A DNA stretch of 64,000 nucleotides, from contig JAKOGI010001205.1 in assembly GCA_029747015.1 (NCBI GenBank), positions 124,001-188,000 of the forward strand, given 5' to 3'. This document shows, in pieces, positions 33,941 through 47,970 of the stretch (the first letter of the stretch is position 1; each line of letters opens with the position of its first letter). The notes beneath the pieces were generated by a model. It was not told the DNA's origin, searched no databases, and saw only the letters and a list, made by a program, of their open reading frames with translations. The stretch is from Carnegiea gigantea (Eukaryota; Streptophyta; Magnoliopsida; Caryophyllales; Cactaceae). A program made the position numbers and the translations under genes.

Positions 33941-34760
33941 AAACTGCCAACCATTGCATGTTGAGGACACTTATAATGACACAGAGACCATAACTAGATT
34001 TGCCAAAAACAGTTCCCCCCATAACACTCCGGGTTTCATGACTTTCCCCCTTCTAATCATACTTAAATCATTGATTATGTGTACATAATAATACTTTACG
34101 CAATTGATTGATAATACAGACTGAGCAGAGTTGCAACAATAGCCAAACAATACTGGTCTCCTATAAGATTAAACTGCTAGCCATTGCGTGTTGAGGACAC
34201 TTACATCAAGACAGAGACCATAATCAAATTTGCCTGAAATAGTTCCGCCCATTACACTCCAGGTTTCATGACTTTTTCCCTTCTAATCATACTTAAATCA
34301 TTGATTATGTGCACATAATAATACTTTACCCCATTGATTGATAATATAGACTGAGCAGAGTTGCAACAATAGCCAAACAATATTGGTTTCCTATAAGATT
34401 AAACTGCCAACCATTGTGTGTTGAGGACATTTACATCGAGACAGAGACCATAATCGGATTTACCAGAAACAGTTCCGCCCATTATACTCTCGGTTTCGTG
34501 ACTTTCCCCCTTCTAATCATACTTAAATCATTGATTATGTGCACATAATAATACTTTACCCCATTGATTGATAATACAGACTGAGCAAAGTTGAAACAAT
34601 AGCCAAACAATATTGGTTTCCTCTTAAGATTACTACAGGTTTAGTCTGATTAGTTCTCTTTTGGTTTCCCTCCTTCTAATGATACTCAAATCATTGCTTA
34701 TGTGCACATAATAATACTTTACACTATTGATTAATAATACAGACTGAGCAAAGTTGAAAT
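33941..34760. repeat. 230-bp tandem repeat, about 3.5 copies
   Basis: Units start AAACTGCCAACCATTG at 33,941, 34,171 and 34,401, exactly 230 bp apart. A partial fourth runs from about 34,632 to 34,760. Shared blocks include CATACTTAAATCATTGATTA and AATACAGACTGAGCA. Confidence 0.93.
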
Positions 34761-35385
34761 AACCATGCACCAGGAGACATCTAAATGAATGATGCCTTGA
34801 AAATAATGTACTTGAGGTGAGGAGTGTATATTTGCATAATAGAGACGCATAACATTCAAAGGAAAAATACCATTGAAACTTGAGCTAAACTTAGAATGCA
34901 AAGACCTAAACGAGTTTCTTATAATGATATGCTACTAAAGATCACGTTTTTTTAATGTCTACTTAGGTAAAACAACAACTGAATTGAAGAATTCACAATC
35001 ACACCAAACTGATCAAGATGATTAAGAATAACAAGAGCATGGACACATCGTACAGATCACAAACATAAGACACACGCAGATAGATATAGAGTGGAATAGG
35101 CTTTCCCCTCACCCGGATAAGGAGCAACAAGCTGAGGCCTCTTAAGTTGACGCATAGATCTAATAGCCCCCAGCAACCAAAACAAAAATAACCGCTAAAA
35201 TTGAAGACAATAACTAGATTACACAAACCAAGAACAATAAACAAGTATACTTTTCTACATTATTACTTCACAATTAAGCAACGATGATGATTTCTCGAAC
35301 ACACAAAACCAGAGCAACATAATAAGGTCTGCCTAGCACTTTATTTCGAAAAATTAACGACTTTGGTTAGAAACAGACCTCTACC

Positions 35386-35740
35386 ATCAGATCTGCAGCG
35401 GAGGGGTGGCGCATGTGCAATACGCGTCGCCGACGAAGACGTCTGTTGACTACCTTCTTCCTCCTTTGTCTTTTCAAACCCCCAATCTGCCCAAACCATG
35501 CCCCAAATGACACCACCACCATGAAAATGGATGCGTGTAGGCCGACGGGCCACAAGTCTTAGTGGAGCGTTGGCTGTGTCGGTGGCACCGTTGGACTCGA
35601 CTTTCACTGAGCTACAACTTAGTGGTGTTCTGTTTTCCAGGATGATGTACGAAGGTGGTGGACGACACAGCTTACATCACTTGGTCACAGAGATATCAGA
35701 TCCATGGGAGCTTTCTAGAGTGCCTTGAGAGTATCAGATC
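35386..35740 (-). other. GC-rich block, paralog of 39,788-40,140
   Basis: It shares with the block at 39,788 the order CATCAGATC, GGAGGGGTGGC, CTTCTTCCTCC, GGCGTTGGC-like, ACTTAGTGGTG-like and GAAGGTGGTG, in direct orientation. A minus-strand open frame exists in both but the protein sequences are only weakly alike. The pair could be exons, LTR remnants or a segmental duplication; I cannot decide. Confidence 0.5.
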
Positions 35741-35882
35741 CGAGGGGAAGATATAGGAGAGGGATGAGGGAGAGCATACCGAGGATGGAGAGAAATACTG
35801 TATTGGCTAGTTCATTACAAGTGTCATGCTAGCCCACATGAAATACATCTCAAGTATTAACACATAAACCATGTTCAGCAAT

Positions 35883-38010
35883 ATTAAAACACAAAAATAG
35901 CATCCCAAATAGTTTCTCAAAACACCCTACTACCCATGCATAAATATAACCCAATCCATGCTAAATTGCTATTAGAATCATAAGTCTACTATCTTACAAG
36001 CAAATGATTTAATAAACAGACAAATGGTAGGTTCTAATTCTCCCAAGGGTAACAATAGATAGAGGTGAGTAATGTAATTCCAGATACCCAACCCCCAAAA
36101 TTGAGAACCCCTCATTTCATTTATTTACATGATTAAGGATGCTTTCCTTCATTCACAGCTTACTTCATGATATCAAAAATTACAATTATTTATATTCAGA
36201 GCATATATAAATAAGGTAGGATAAACTGCTACACAGCTTTAAGATGCATAAAATGAAATTCAGCTACCTATTTTAGCAAATACATGCACTTAATATGATA
36301 GAACCAACCCATAAGCAAACTAACTGAATCAAAACAAACTGATGACAAAAAGCATACTAAACTGGACCGAAAAGATGATAGAACAAATAAACTGGTGCTT
36401 CCAAAGCAAAATTTAGTGTATCAGGAAGGAAAAGCAATCATTCCACAAAAAGAAATCCAAATTAGAAGGGAGAAAAAGCATTTATTTACATCATTAAGGA
36501 TGCTCCATTTCATTCACAGCTTGCATCATGATATCAACAACTGCAATTACTTACATTTACAGCATAAATAGATACAGTAGGATAAACTGCTACATAGCTT
36601 TAACATGAACAAAATGAAATTCAGCTACCTATTTCAACTAATAAATGCACATAATATGATAGAACCAACTCATAGCAAACTAAATTGAATCACAACAAAC
36701 TGATCACAGAAAGTATACCAAACTAGACCAAAACAAGGATAGAACAAATTGACTGGTGCTTCCAAAGCAAATTTAGTGTATCAGGAAGGAAAAACAATCA
36801 TTTCACAAAGAGAAATCCAAAGCAAAAGGCGGAAAAAGCATTTATTCACATGATTATGGATGCTCTATTTCATTCACAGCTTGCATCATGACATCAATAA
36901 CTGTAATTACTTAACTATGCTTTTAATGTTGGATTCTGTTGTAACTATTAAAACACAAAAAACGCATCCCAAACAGTTTGTGAAAACACCCTACTGCCCA
37001 TGCATAAATATAACCCAATCCATGCTAAATTTCTAATAGAATCATAAGTCTACCATTTTATAAGCAAATGATTCAATAAACAGACAAATGGTAGGTTCTG
37101 ATTCTCCCAAGGGTAACAATAAATAGAGGTGACCAATTTAATTCCATATACCCAACCCCCAAAATCAAGAACCCCTCATTTCCTTTATTTGCATGATTAT
37201 GGATGCTCTACTTCATTCACAGCTTGCTTCATGATATCAAAAACTGCAATTATGTATATTCATAGTATAAATAGATAAGGTAGGATAAACTGCTACATAA
37301 CTTTAAAATGCATAAAATGAAATTTAGCTATGTATTTCAGCAAATACATGCACTTAATATGATAGAACCAACCCATAAGTAAGCTAAACTGAATCAAAAC
37401 AAACTGATGACAAAAAGCATACTAAACTGGACCAAAAAGAGGATAAAACAAATAGACTAGTGCTTCCAAAGCAAAATTTAGTGTATCAAGAAGGAAAAGC
37501 AATCATTACACAAAGAGAAATCCAAATCAGAAGGTAGAAAAAGCATTTATTTACATCATTAAGGATGTTCTATTTTATTCACAGCTTGCATCATGATATC
37601 AACACCTGTAATTATTTACATTCAGAGGATAAATAGATAAGGTAGGATAAACTGCTACACAGGTTTAACATGCGCAAAATAAAATTCAGCTACCTGTTTC
37701 AGCAAATAAATGCACATAATATGATAGAACCAACTCATAGCAAACTAAACTGAATCACAACAAACTAATGACAGAAAGTATACTAAATTGGACCAAAAAG
37801 AGGATAGAACAAATTGACTAGTGCTTCCAAAGCAAAACTTAGTGTATCGGGAAGGTAAAGCAATCATTCCATAAAGAGAAATCCAAAGTAGAAGGTAGAA
37901 AAAGCATTTATTCACATGATTATGGATGCTCTATTTCATTCACAGCTTGTATCATGATAACAATAACTGCAATTACTTAATGAAGCTTTTAAGGTAGGAT
38001 TCTGTTGTAC
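35883..38010. repeat. Higher-order repeat: two ~1,064-bp units built of ~360-bp subunits
   Basis: ATTAAAACACAAAAA followed by GCATCCCAAA starts at 35,883 and again at about 36,947. Inside each unit a ~360-bp block (CATTTATTTACAT, ATTCACAGCTT, GTAGGATAAACTGCTACA, TGCTTCCAAAGCAAA) repeats: starts near 36,118, 36,479, 36,838 and 37,180, 37,545, 37,905. The third subunit in each is truncated. Confidence 0.9.
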
Positions 38011-38019
38011 CTAATAAAA

Positions 38020-38960
38020 GAAAATCACTGATAGATATTTTTTTTCCCTTTTAAAGCATACAAAGCTCCTCATAAAATATAAAGCATTTACATCATGCAA
38101 TTATATCAAAATTTTTTTCATGCTTCAAATAAAAGGACCCAAATCCAATCTATATAACACACTAGACAAAATGACGGAGTAATCAAAATTGCCATGTTAT
38201 GACAAACACCTATGTTTTCTTTATGTTCTAGCTTAACCATATTTTTAGGTTGGAATTTAATGTACTTGGCACACAAAAAGCAATGACAGATTTTTTTTGG
38301 CCCTTTTACAGCATACAAAGCTCAAATTTTAATTTCAATCAATTACATCTTACAGTTATATACAAATTTTTCCACATTTCTGATAAAGATCTCCCAAATC
38401 TATTCCATACGACACAAGAGACATAAGATGAACAAAACAATGACTCTGTTTAGATCATACGATTACACACGAGACAAATATAACACACGAGGTATAAGAT
38501 ATATTATATACTGACAGAATTTTCTTTTTCTTTTAAAGTGTACAAAGCTCAGAACTAAATTTACATCATTTAAAAGTTATAATTATATAATATCATAACT
38601 AAATTTGCATCTTTTGCAACTTAAAATTACATTAAGATTTGTTACGTTTCAAATATAATGAGCGAAATCTAATCTATTAAACGCATGGGAAAAAATGCAA
38701 GAGTAATTAAAATTGTCAGGTTATGACATACCCCTATGTTTTATTTAGGTTTTTGCTTAAGTACGCTTTCAAGGTTGGATTCTGATGTACTTGACACAAG
38801 AAACTCACTGATAGATATTTTTCTCCTTTCAAAGCATACAAAGCTCCTCATCAAATTTAAAGCATTTACACCTTACAATTATCTCAAGGTTTTTTCATGT
38901 TTCAACTAAAATGACCCAAATTCAATCTATATAACACACGAGACAAAATGATAGAGTAAT
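38020..38960. repeat. Diverged ~230-290-bp tandem repeats, four copies
   Basis: The block CTGATAGATATTTT plus TTTAAAGCATACAAAGCTC recurs near 38,026, 38,282, 38,512 and 38,808. Each is followed by an AAATTTACATC-type and ATATAACACACGAGACAAA-type stretch. Together with the arrays on the left it makes a 5-kb repeat-built tract. Confidence 0.8.
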
Positions 38961-39787
38961 CAAACTTCAATCTATAGGTATACTCCCCAACTCTTTGACA
39001 AAACATCTTACTCCTAACTAAAACACAAATATTTTTCTACAAAATATAGTTTGAACGATTAAGGGTATGCTTGCCACCATAAAATCAATTACAACACTTC
39101 TACACGCATCCATATTTTTGTATACCTCATCGACCATGGCAAATTCAATGTTTCCCATAAAATAGTTTTTCTATTTTTCCTTTTTGGGGGGCAGGGGAAG
39201 GGAGAAGGTTGTTAATCACTTATATAAAATATAACTTAAAATAAAAAACAATGAATTCATTTGATTCTATTTTAAATGGTGAACAACTACATACACATGC
39301 CTTGGGAAAATTTTAAAAAGCTGGCAAATATTGTACCATAATGAAAACATTAGGAAAAATTAAATGCGAATCATATAATGAAATTGAAACCATACAAACA
39401 AACAACAGATCAAAGGCAACTTACCTTGGATTTTTCTGGCACACCACATAAGCCAGCAGATCCCAATGAACAACCAAATTTAGAGCCTCGAAAAGTTGGC
39501 CATGATTGCTAGAACCATATCCATCAACAAAAACCCAAGATTTTCAAACATAATAACCTTAACATTGTAGCCAATCCCCAAAAAAGAACCGAACATTGAG
39601 GATTACGAGAGGCTATTCCAGCGTACATGACCAAAATCCCACATTACAAACGTTCAATGCCCTAGATCTGAACATAACAATACATAATACAATATAACAC
39701 AACGAAAGTGTCGAAATCTACATAAAACTTAAATAAATTAAAGCGTGAAGGGCTAAAATGCCGATGATGCTAAGAATTAGACCATAC

Positions 39788-40140
39788 CCATCAGATCCGC
39801 TTTGGAGGGGTGGCACGTGGACCACACGCGCCGCCAACGAAGGAGTCTTTCGACTGCCTTCTTCCTCCATCGTCTTCTCAAATCACTGATCCATGCAAGG
39901 ATCGCCAAAAAATCCAAACTCAACCCATAAAAGGAGTTGTGTACACTCATGCGCCACCGCCTGAGTGGCGCGTTGGCAGCGTGGATGGTACGGCTGGACT
40001 CACCATCGGCCGATTTACAACTTTGTGGTGGTGTCTTTTTCAGATTCATGCCCAACGGTGGTGAACGAGGCGGTTTTCATCCTTTGGGTAATTTCGGGCC
40101 CGCTTTAGCGGCTGTAAGCAGCCGCCGTCAAGAGACCACA
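39788..40140 (-). other. GC-rich block, paralog of 35,386-35,740
   Basis: The partner of the left block, with a 92-codon minus-strand open frame (40,055-39,777) lacking any motif I know. A splice-donor-like AAG/GTAAGT lies on the minus strand at about 39,424, which would suit a minus-strand transcript, but there is no further support. Confidence 0.45.
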
Positions 40141-40434
40141 TAGGGACCGGTTGTGGAACAAAAGGCCGAGAGCGATGGAGGTGGAGAAGGAGGAGTTGAG
40201 GTGGTGGTTTTGGAAATGAGAGGGAAAGGTATCTGGAGACGAAGTGAGAGAGACGAAGTCAGTGACTAGAGAGGAGACAGAGAGGGGAGAGAGAGAGAGA
40301 GGGATGCCGAAGGATCTAGAGAGAGAGAGGAGAGAGAGATATCTGGGGGCCGACTGATGCAGAGAACAATGAGAGAGAGAGGAGGCTGAAAGATTTAGAG
40401 AGAGAGGAGAGATAAAACTATCTCGAGACACACA

Positions 40435-40469
40435 ATGTTGTGTCTGTGTGCGTGTGTGTGTATATATGT

Positions 40470-40513
<44 letters not shown>

Positions 40514-40539
40514 AAACACATATATATAACATATGTCTG

Positions 40540-40628
<89 letters not shown>

Positions 40629-40642
40629 TATATATATATATG

Positions 40643-40737
<95 letters not shown>

Positions 40738-40860
40738 GTATACATATGTATGTATGTATATGTATTTGTATAGATGTATATGTATAAGTATTTGCATAGG
40801 TATATGTATACGTATATGTATATGTATGCAATGCACATATATGCATGCATATATTCTATG
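40435..40860. repeat. Compound microsatellite: (GT)n, (CA)n, (TA)n
   Basis: GTGTGCGTGTGTG, a (CA) run at 40,483-40,508 and long (TA) runs from 40,550 to 40,740, broken by TATGTA. A GA-rich tract precedes it (40,240-40,420). The long open frames in this region are simple-sequence artefacts. Confidence 0.97.
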
Positions 40861-41429
40861 TAATCTATTTCACACAAAGGTATAGAAAGAGAGATTCACC
40901 TATGTGTTTACATGGTATCCTATGAAAAGAATGGATCCATCATCGTCATTTTCAACAACATGAAGATAACTGCAACAAAAAAATGCCCAATTGAATGCTT
41001 GGCGATGATTATTGTTCAAGCGTCGGCATATTGAGCGAGATGATGTGGTAGCACATTGTTGTCGCTTGCTTACAAGGGAGGCGTGCCAAGTCAGGTCGAT
41101 ATTGATACGTTTGGAACAAATGGAATCAATGCATCTTGCACAGCAGGCTGAGCAGCAAATCCCGTCTCAGCACATAACATTGACAACACTGGTAATGTTG
41201 GCTCTGAATTATATAAAATCATGCCCTTGCTAAGGCTCTAATCTTTACCATATACTTAATGCCTCCTTCTAAATACACAAAATTTATTCCCATAATCAGA
41301 TGAATGAGGTGCTCACGATGACAATCGTCAATCCAACATAGCTTATTCTATAAGATCTCTGCCCACATCACACTTGACAAACTCATCCACCCAAATGGGT
41401 AATCCCCTAAAACTTTCGTATGTTTATCT

Positions 41430-44400
41430 AACTTAGCCCACCATAAGTCACATGCTCACCCTACTAATGCCATTGCAGGATGGACACGTCCCCGTCGAAG
41501 ACAATCATTCTCAAACCGATGGCACTTTGGGTTGCGAACGGCTACATGTCCACATTGCAGAGCTATTATGTGGATAGAGGAAAGGGTTACAAATAGTAAT
41601 ATCACAAATCCTAGATTCAATTTGTGTTGCCAAAGTAGACAAGTTAATATGCCCTTACTTCCACCATCACCTCCATACCTCAAATCACTACTGTCAAACT
41701 GACATTTCCTTAATAATATTAGAATTTACAACTCCATATTCTCATTCACTTCCATAGGGGGAAGGATTGATAATAGTGTCAATGATGGTGGAAGCCCATA
41801 TATTTTTCAGATAAATGGTAGCAACCACCATAAAATTGGGTCCTTACTCTCTCGATTTGGATTACACCCATCATTTGCGCAGTTTTACATTTACGACACT
41901 AACAATGAAGTGTCAAATCGAGTGACTGTACATAGGGCATTTGGTCATTCTGGCATTAGATCTGACATTATGCAAGAGTTACAACAAATGTTGGATTCAG
42001 TTAATCCGTATGTCGCTGTATTTAGAAGAGCTCGCGACATGTTACGTGACCATTGCGATGTTTGCGAATTCACAGGCCAGAGGGGGCCGATAATATATTA
42101 GACCCATTGCAGGAGAGGTCGTGGGACTAATAGTTGGGGATGGAAATGAGCACTTTGGACCACGAGATGTCATTCTTCAAACATGGGATGGTACCTTACA
42201 GAGGATAGATGAGCATCATCCATCATACATGCCTTTACACTATCCTCTGTTGTTTCCGTACGGCACCGATGGATGGAGTGCAGACATTACAAGAATGACT
42301 ACCTCCAGTACATCAAGGTTAACAGTATCAATGAGGAAATTTTATACATTTCGCATCCAAGACCGACTAGATGAATCTATGGTTATTAAACAGAGTTGTC
42401 GATTGGGCCAACAATTCTACGTAGATGTATGGGCTGCCATTGAGCAATATAGGCTTACATGATTCGAAAACCATCAAGGTCGCTTGCAGAAGAGTTCTAC
42501 AGTGGCATTCAAGATGCACTGAACGCAGGTGATGTGAATGCAGAATCAATAGGTGGAGATATATTCTACCATCTTCTTTCACTGGAGGGCCATGTTATAT
42601 AATGCAGCATTATGAGGATGCAATTGCAATTTACCGTGCTCTGGGGCCTCCTGATTTCTTTGTGACATTCACATGTAATCTAAGTTGGCCTCAAATCACT
42701 AACGAGCTATTACCTGGTCAACGATTAGAGGATAGACCAGATCTAATAACTCGAGTATTCAGAATTAAGTTACGACAACTGCTGGATGATTTTAAGATGA
42801 AAAAGATCTTCGGAACAATCATTGTTGGTGCGTTGCTGGCATTGTAAAACGTAGTATTTTATCTCACAAAAACATTCAATCTACTAATAACCCCCACTTT
42901 ATCTTTTACAGAAGTATATGTTGTTGAATTTCAGAAGTGTGGTCTTTCCCATGCCCATATTCTCTAACAGTGGCATCGGCAGATAAGCCCACATGCCCAG
43001 AAGATGTTGATAGGCTAATTAGTGCCGAAATTCCTGATCAAGTTCTGAACATTCTAGCATATGATACTGTCACACGATTTATGATACATGGCCTATGTGT
43101 ATCATGTTTGATTGACGGGAAATGTTCAAAATATTACCCAAAAAGATTTTGTACCCAAACAACATTTGATGAGCATGGCTTCGCTCAATGCCGCAGGCGG
43201 TGCACACCCCAACAAGTGGTTATGAATGGATGAGAGATTGATAACCAGTGGGTGGTCCCATACAATAAGATCTATGTGTAAAATATGACGCTCATATAAA
43301 CGTCGAGCGCGTAGCTGTCTGCAGCGTAATCAAATACTTATATAAGTATGTACATAAGGGACATGATCGTGCTACGATTGTCATTGAAGGCAATACAACA
43401 CGTCGTGATAGTAAGCAATCTTGGCCACATAGGAAAGGGAATGAAATCCAGGAGTATTTAGATTATCGCTACGTATCTGCGGTAGAGTCATGCTGGTGGA
43501 TTTTTGAGTTCAGCTTGTAGCTTCAATATCCTTCTGTCCAAAAACTTCAATACCATTTGCCTGGAGAACAATTACTTGTGTTTAGCGACGAAGGGGACCT
43601 CTTTCGTATTGTTAATGAACCAGAAGCACAGCTAACAATGTTAACAATGTAGTTTGAAGCAAATAAGAAGTACCCACAAGCTCGACAGACCACATATCTG
43701 AACTTCCCCACGCAATGGGTATGGAATCATTCTTCTAGAAGTTGGGCGGTCTATCAAAAAAGTTCTTCAATTGGTCGACTTCTGTTTGCACATCCAAACT
43801 GTGGTGAACGATATTACTTGAGAATGCTTCTTACAAAGATTTGTGGAGCAACTTCCTTTAAGGATATTCATACCATACGTGGTGTCCTACACCCAACATT
43901 TAAGTCAACATGCATGGCACTGGCTTTGCTGGATGATGATGGTGAATAGCATGCTACCTTGACTAAAGTATCAACCTGGGTTTCAGGTGTGCAACTACGA
44001 AATATATTTTGTTCCATGTTGATATTCTCCGAGATTGCTGATCCAGTGAAGTTGTGTGATGCACATTGGGCGCACCTAACAGAAGACTTGCTACATACCG
44101 TACAACGGCAAACAAGAATGCCGGGTATGAATTTACCATTTACCGAACTCTAGAATCTTTGCCTACTTGAGATAGAACGTACCTTAAATAGGAATGGATG
44201 ATCGCTATGAAATTTTCCTCCAATGCCACTCCCTTCTATCGAAGCTACGGTTTATGCAACAAATCGGCTTCTTATTGATGAACTTGATTATGATACAGCT
44301 CTAGAAACATCAAGATTTGAAAGTTTTATAAAAAGGCTGAACTCAGATCAGTATTATGCATATAGATCAGTATACGATACTCATAACAGAGGTGAAGGGA

Positions 44401-45737
44401 GGTTGTTCTTCATATATGGTAGGGGAGGCACGGGAAAGACATATCTATGGAATATTATAATCTCCAAGTTCCGATTAGATAAACATATTGTCCTTGCCGT
44501 AGCATCGTCGTGAATTGCTTCTTTACTATTACCCGGAGAGAAAACAGTCCACTCAGTGTTTAAAATACCCTTATAACCTAATGAAACGTCAGTTTGTTAC
44601 TTTGATAAGAGGTCTGAACGCGCATATCTTATCCGTGAAACAACATTGATTGTGTGGGATGAAGCACCAATGATGAACCGTTTAGCATTTGAAATCGTTG
44701 ATCGTCACCTCAGGGCAATATGTGATAATTAGAATGCTTTTGGTGGAAAACTGATCCTTCTTGGAGGAGATTTTAGACAGATACTTTCTGTGATTACACA
44801 TAGCAGTCGTGAATATATCGTTGTAGCTACGATCCATCGAGCAACATTCTGGAATGAATGTAGTATTTTGCACTTGCGTATAAACATGCGGCTGCAACGA
44901 ATAGATGAACCCAACGAGACTACGCACATTATAGAGGAATTTGCTCGATAGATATTATAAGTTAGAGATGGTGAAGTGCAAGGAATTGCTATTTCAGATG
45001 CTGAAGAGCCTAATTGGATTAAGATACCGAAAGAATTCCTTATACGAAACGACGACAATGGTTTGCACAATTTGATCACATCAATTTACCCTGATTTTGC
45101 TACTAAGTATGAAGATTGGTTATATATTCGAGAAAGAGGGATTCTTGCACCAGTAAATGATGATGTCGATGAAATAAACACAATCATATTGTCCATACTT
45201 CCTGGAGATGTGAAGAACTATTTGAGTTGTGATAGTCTTTCAAACACTAACGATTATGGTCCTTTCTGAATTACTGCATTCCTTAAAGATTTCTGGATTG
45301 CCAAATCATTGTTTAGATCTTAAAGTCAGTGCGACGGTTATATTATTAAGAAATTTAAATCAGTCAATTGGGTTGTGCAATGGTACTCGCTTGGTTGTCA
45401 GTAAGCTGGGTGATAGAGTGATTGAGGGCAAAGTGATATCTGGCTTAAAAGTTGGAGACATTGTCCTAATACCCAGAATCAGTTTAACACCATCCAATCT
45501 CCCAGATCTACAACTCAAAAACAGCAGTTCCCTCTAAAACTGACGTTCACAATGACAATTAATAAAAGTCAGGGGCAAACTTTGAATAAAGTTGGTTTAT
45601 ACCTTTCAAGACCCGTGTTCAGCCACGGTCAACTTTATGTTGCACTATCACGTGTTTCATTCCCATCTGGTTTAAAAGTACTGCTTTGTAATAAGAAAGG
45701 AGTTCCAGTAGATGTTATAAAAAAATGTTTAGTATAG
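41430..45737 (+). pseudogene. Helitron Rep/helicase (RepHel), interrupted by stops
   Basis: In order: a zinc-finger-like region (CPHCRAIMWIEER, 41,545-41,580; NPRFNLCC); LIVGDGNE, HPSYMPLHYPLLFPYG and RKFYTFRIQDR (Helitron_like_N, 42,121-42,460); GPPDFFVTFTCNLSWP (42,640); the HUH motif in EFQKCGLSHAHI (about 42,935-42,970); the two-tyrosine motif in KYLYKYVHKG (about 43,327-43,356). The helicase follows with Walker A GRGGTGKT (about 44,421-44,444), VWDEAPM, GGDFRQIL and the C-terminal INKSQGQTL (45,556). Stops at 43,519 (TAG for CAG) and 44,513 (TGA for GGA), among others, and frame changes inactivate it. Rep nicks and joins DNA ends during rolling-circle transposition. Confidence 0.9.
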
Positions 45738-45940
45738 GGATGTATTAAACCATTTGTAGATTATGTTATCGGACAGTTTATTCAATTCACCTATTACATT
45801 CTGTCTACTTAGTTAACCTATTTTCAATCATACAATAATGGTGTTATTTACAGTAATATACTTCCTTTCACAAATACGTTATAGTCATTGCTTTATTGTC
45901 ATACCATACTATCTGCTTTAATTTCTTTAAGATTATAGAC

Positions 45941-47970
45941 ATGGCATCTTCAGCACCTACTTTTATGCCTATATGCACCATCAGCCCTTGCAATAGATCT
46001 GTAACATTGATGGTTTGACTCATGCGAGAAATGTCCGTTCGAGTCTATGGGTGACGGACAGTATGGAAAGTTATATTCATGGACTACCAGGTATCGGATT
46101 AGTGTGTTCAATAAAGTCATCATCGTATACATGTTTGATGCTTACGAATGCATTTCAATTATTTTATAGTGTGATGAGATATTTTGCATCATAGAAGACA
46201 ATGCCGATATTACTCGATGGAGGTCCATACTCAGTGCTGACAAGGTTTATCACATATCCGGACTCTCAATTGATGCTGCTACAGATGGCGAACAGAATGT
46301 GGTGACCAACCTTTACAAATTTGTTTTCACGCCAAGAACAGCATTTCTTGGCGCCATTGAAGAATATCAGGATATTTCCTACCAGCACCGACTTCCTTTC
46401 CTGTCATTCACCGAGATCCCTCGACGTCTTCGGACACTTGATAATGTTGTTGGTATGTATTATTCACACAGTTAAGTTTGCTATCTAAATTTATGCAAGC
46501 ATTTCTTTTGTATTCTTTATAATGTTCTCCTTCCCTGTTGTTCTATAGACGTCATAGAGATGGTAGTAGCTATATATCCTTTGGAAAGGACCAAAGATAG
46601 AGGCACTGCACAGTGGGAATTATTACTTTGTGACATGCAGTATGTATTGTGATTAGTTAAGATTTGCAAAGATTTATTGTTACATTTCAATTGTATAAAG
46701 ATTAGTACATATGATACATCTGTGCAGGATGCACCCATTGAGACTGACTTTATGGGGAGATTTTGCGAAAGTTGAGGGCACCTATATTCAGCAATATTTA
46801 ACTACTGAAAATATACTTCTTACTTCCAGAGTGCACATTAGAAATTATGAAGGTAACTTTACGCCCACTTGATATAATTTCATTCACAAAACTGTCTAAT
46901 TTCCATTACTCTGATTGTATATTTCAGTAATATATTTTCTCTCTTGCAATATAACTGTAGGAATATCAGTTTCTACTTTGCCTGTTAGTAGATTGCTGAT
47001 AAACCCAGATATTGAAGCAATAGAAGACTTTGAAGGATGGTATACAAAGCATGTAACCTTAGTTTAGGTTTTCTAATTCTATACACTTTATATGCACTTG
47101 ACCTTACATGTGTTACTTTTCATGTATATATTAGGTACTCTGACACTTCAGGTGTGATAAAGCATTTTGACTTCATGCGTATGAGAACATTATGCATGTA
47201 CCATCTGGAGAAATTATTTGTAGCTAAACGGATTAGATTATATGAATATGCTCCTGCGCCAAATGTAAGCTAAACTTATTTTCAACAAATGTTCCTTATG
47301 CTTACATACATTTATTCAATATCACATAATTTTCATATTTTATTATATCCAGTTAAATATTTCCGGATTTTCGCATATATTGCTGAAATCCATCCGCTGC
47401 TTTACAACGCTTACACTAATTGCAACAAAAGTGTCCACACCTATATATTTGCGCTTAGTGTACCGTACTGCACATGTCGATCACCAAGTTTGACTCGGAA
47501 CAGGTTTGTATATATTATTCTCTATTGTTTCATAATCTGTTATGCTTTCCCAAATTTTTGTTTGTATTCGTTTAACCATCCATTTTTAATTCAAAATTTT
47601 AGGTTCATCTTCAGAGTTGTGTTACAAGATATTACAGGTTGTAAAGAGTTTATTGTTCTTCATGAGGATCCTCGAATTCTGTTACATACGACTGCTACAC
47701 GGTTGGATATGTATGCAGTGCAGGTATTCTCATTGTCACTGGTTATCATGTTCACCCAAGTTATTGTTCCACTGTTGCTTAACCTGTGTTACTATTATCT
47801 ATAGTCATATGGTCATCTATCGTTCTATGTGATTATAGATGATTACATAGGAAAACTGGGGGTTTTTATTCTAGAGCCTCCACGCTGGCCTAAAGTAGAA
47901 ACTCCTATCGCTCTTATTGTGAGGTCCAATTATATACGACATACTAATGTTAGGTACACCAGGGACATAA
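45941..47970 (+). pseudogene. RPA1-like single-strand DNA-binding protein of the Helitron, multi-exon
   Basis: Exons with good GT/AG borders are seen: 46,170-46,452 (CDEIFCIIEDNAD, a YHISGLSID block, FLSFTEIPRRL), 46,549-46,639 (VIEMVVAIYPL, WELLLCDMQ) and an exon from about 46,728 (HPLRLTLWGDFAKVEG). Later ones carry NPDIEAIEDFEGW, and a zinc-finger-like CNKSVHTY...YCTCRSPSL before FRVVLQDITG. These match RPA70 OB folds (DUF223-like) and the Rep_fac-A_C zinc domain. The first exon from ATG 45,941 is broken. Plant Helitrons commonly carry such RPA genes, presumably to bind single-strand intermediates. Confidence 0.75.

Noticed and set aside
40105..40890. Long open frames (up to 243 codons) on both strands
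   Set aside because: They consist of YIYIYI or IHIHIH repeats from the (TA)n and (CA)n microsatellite and carry no coding signal.
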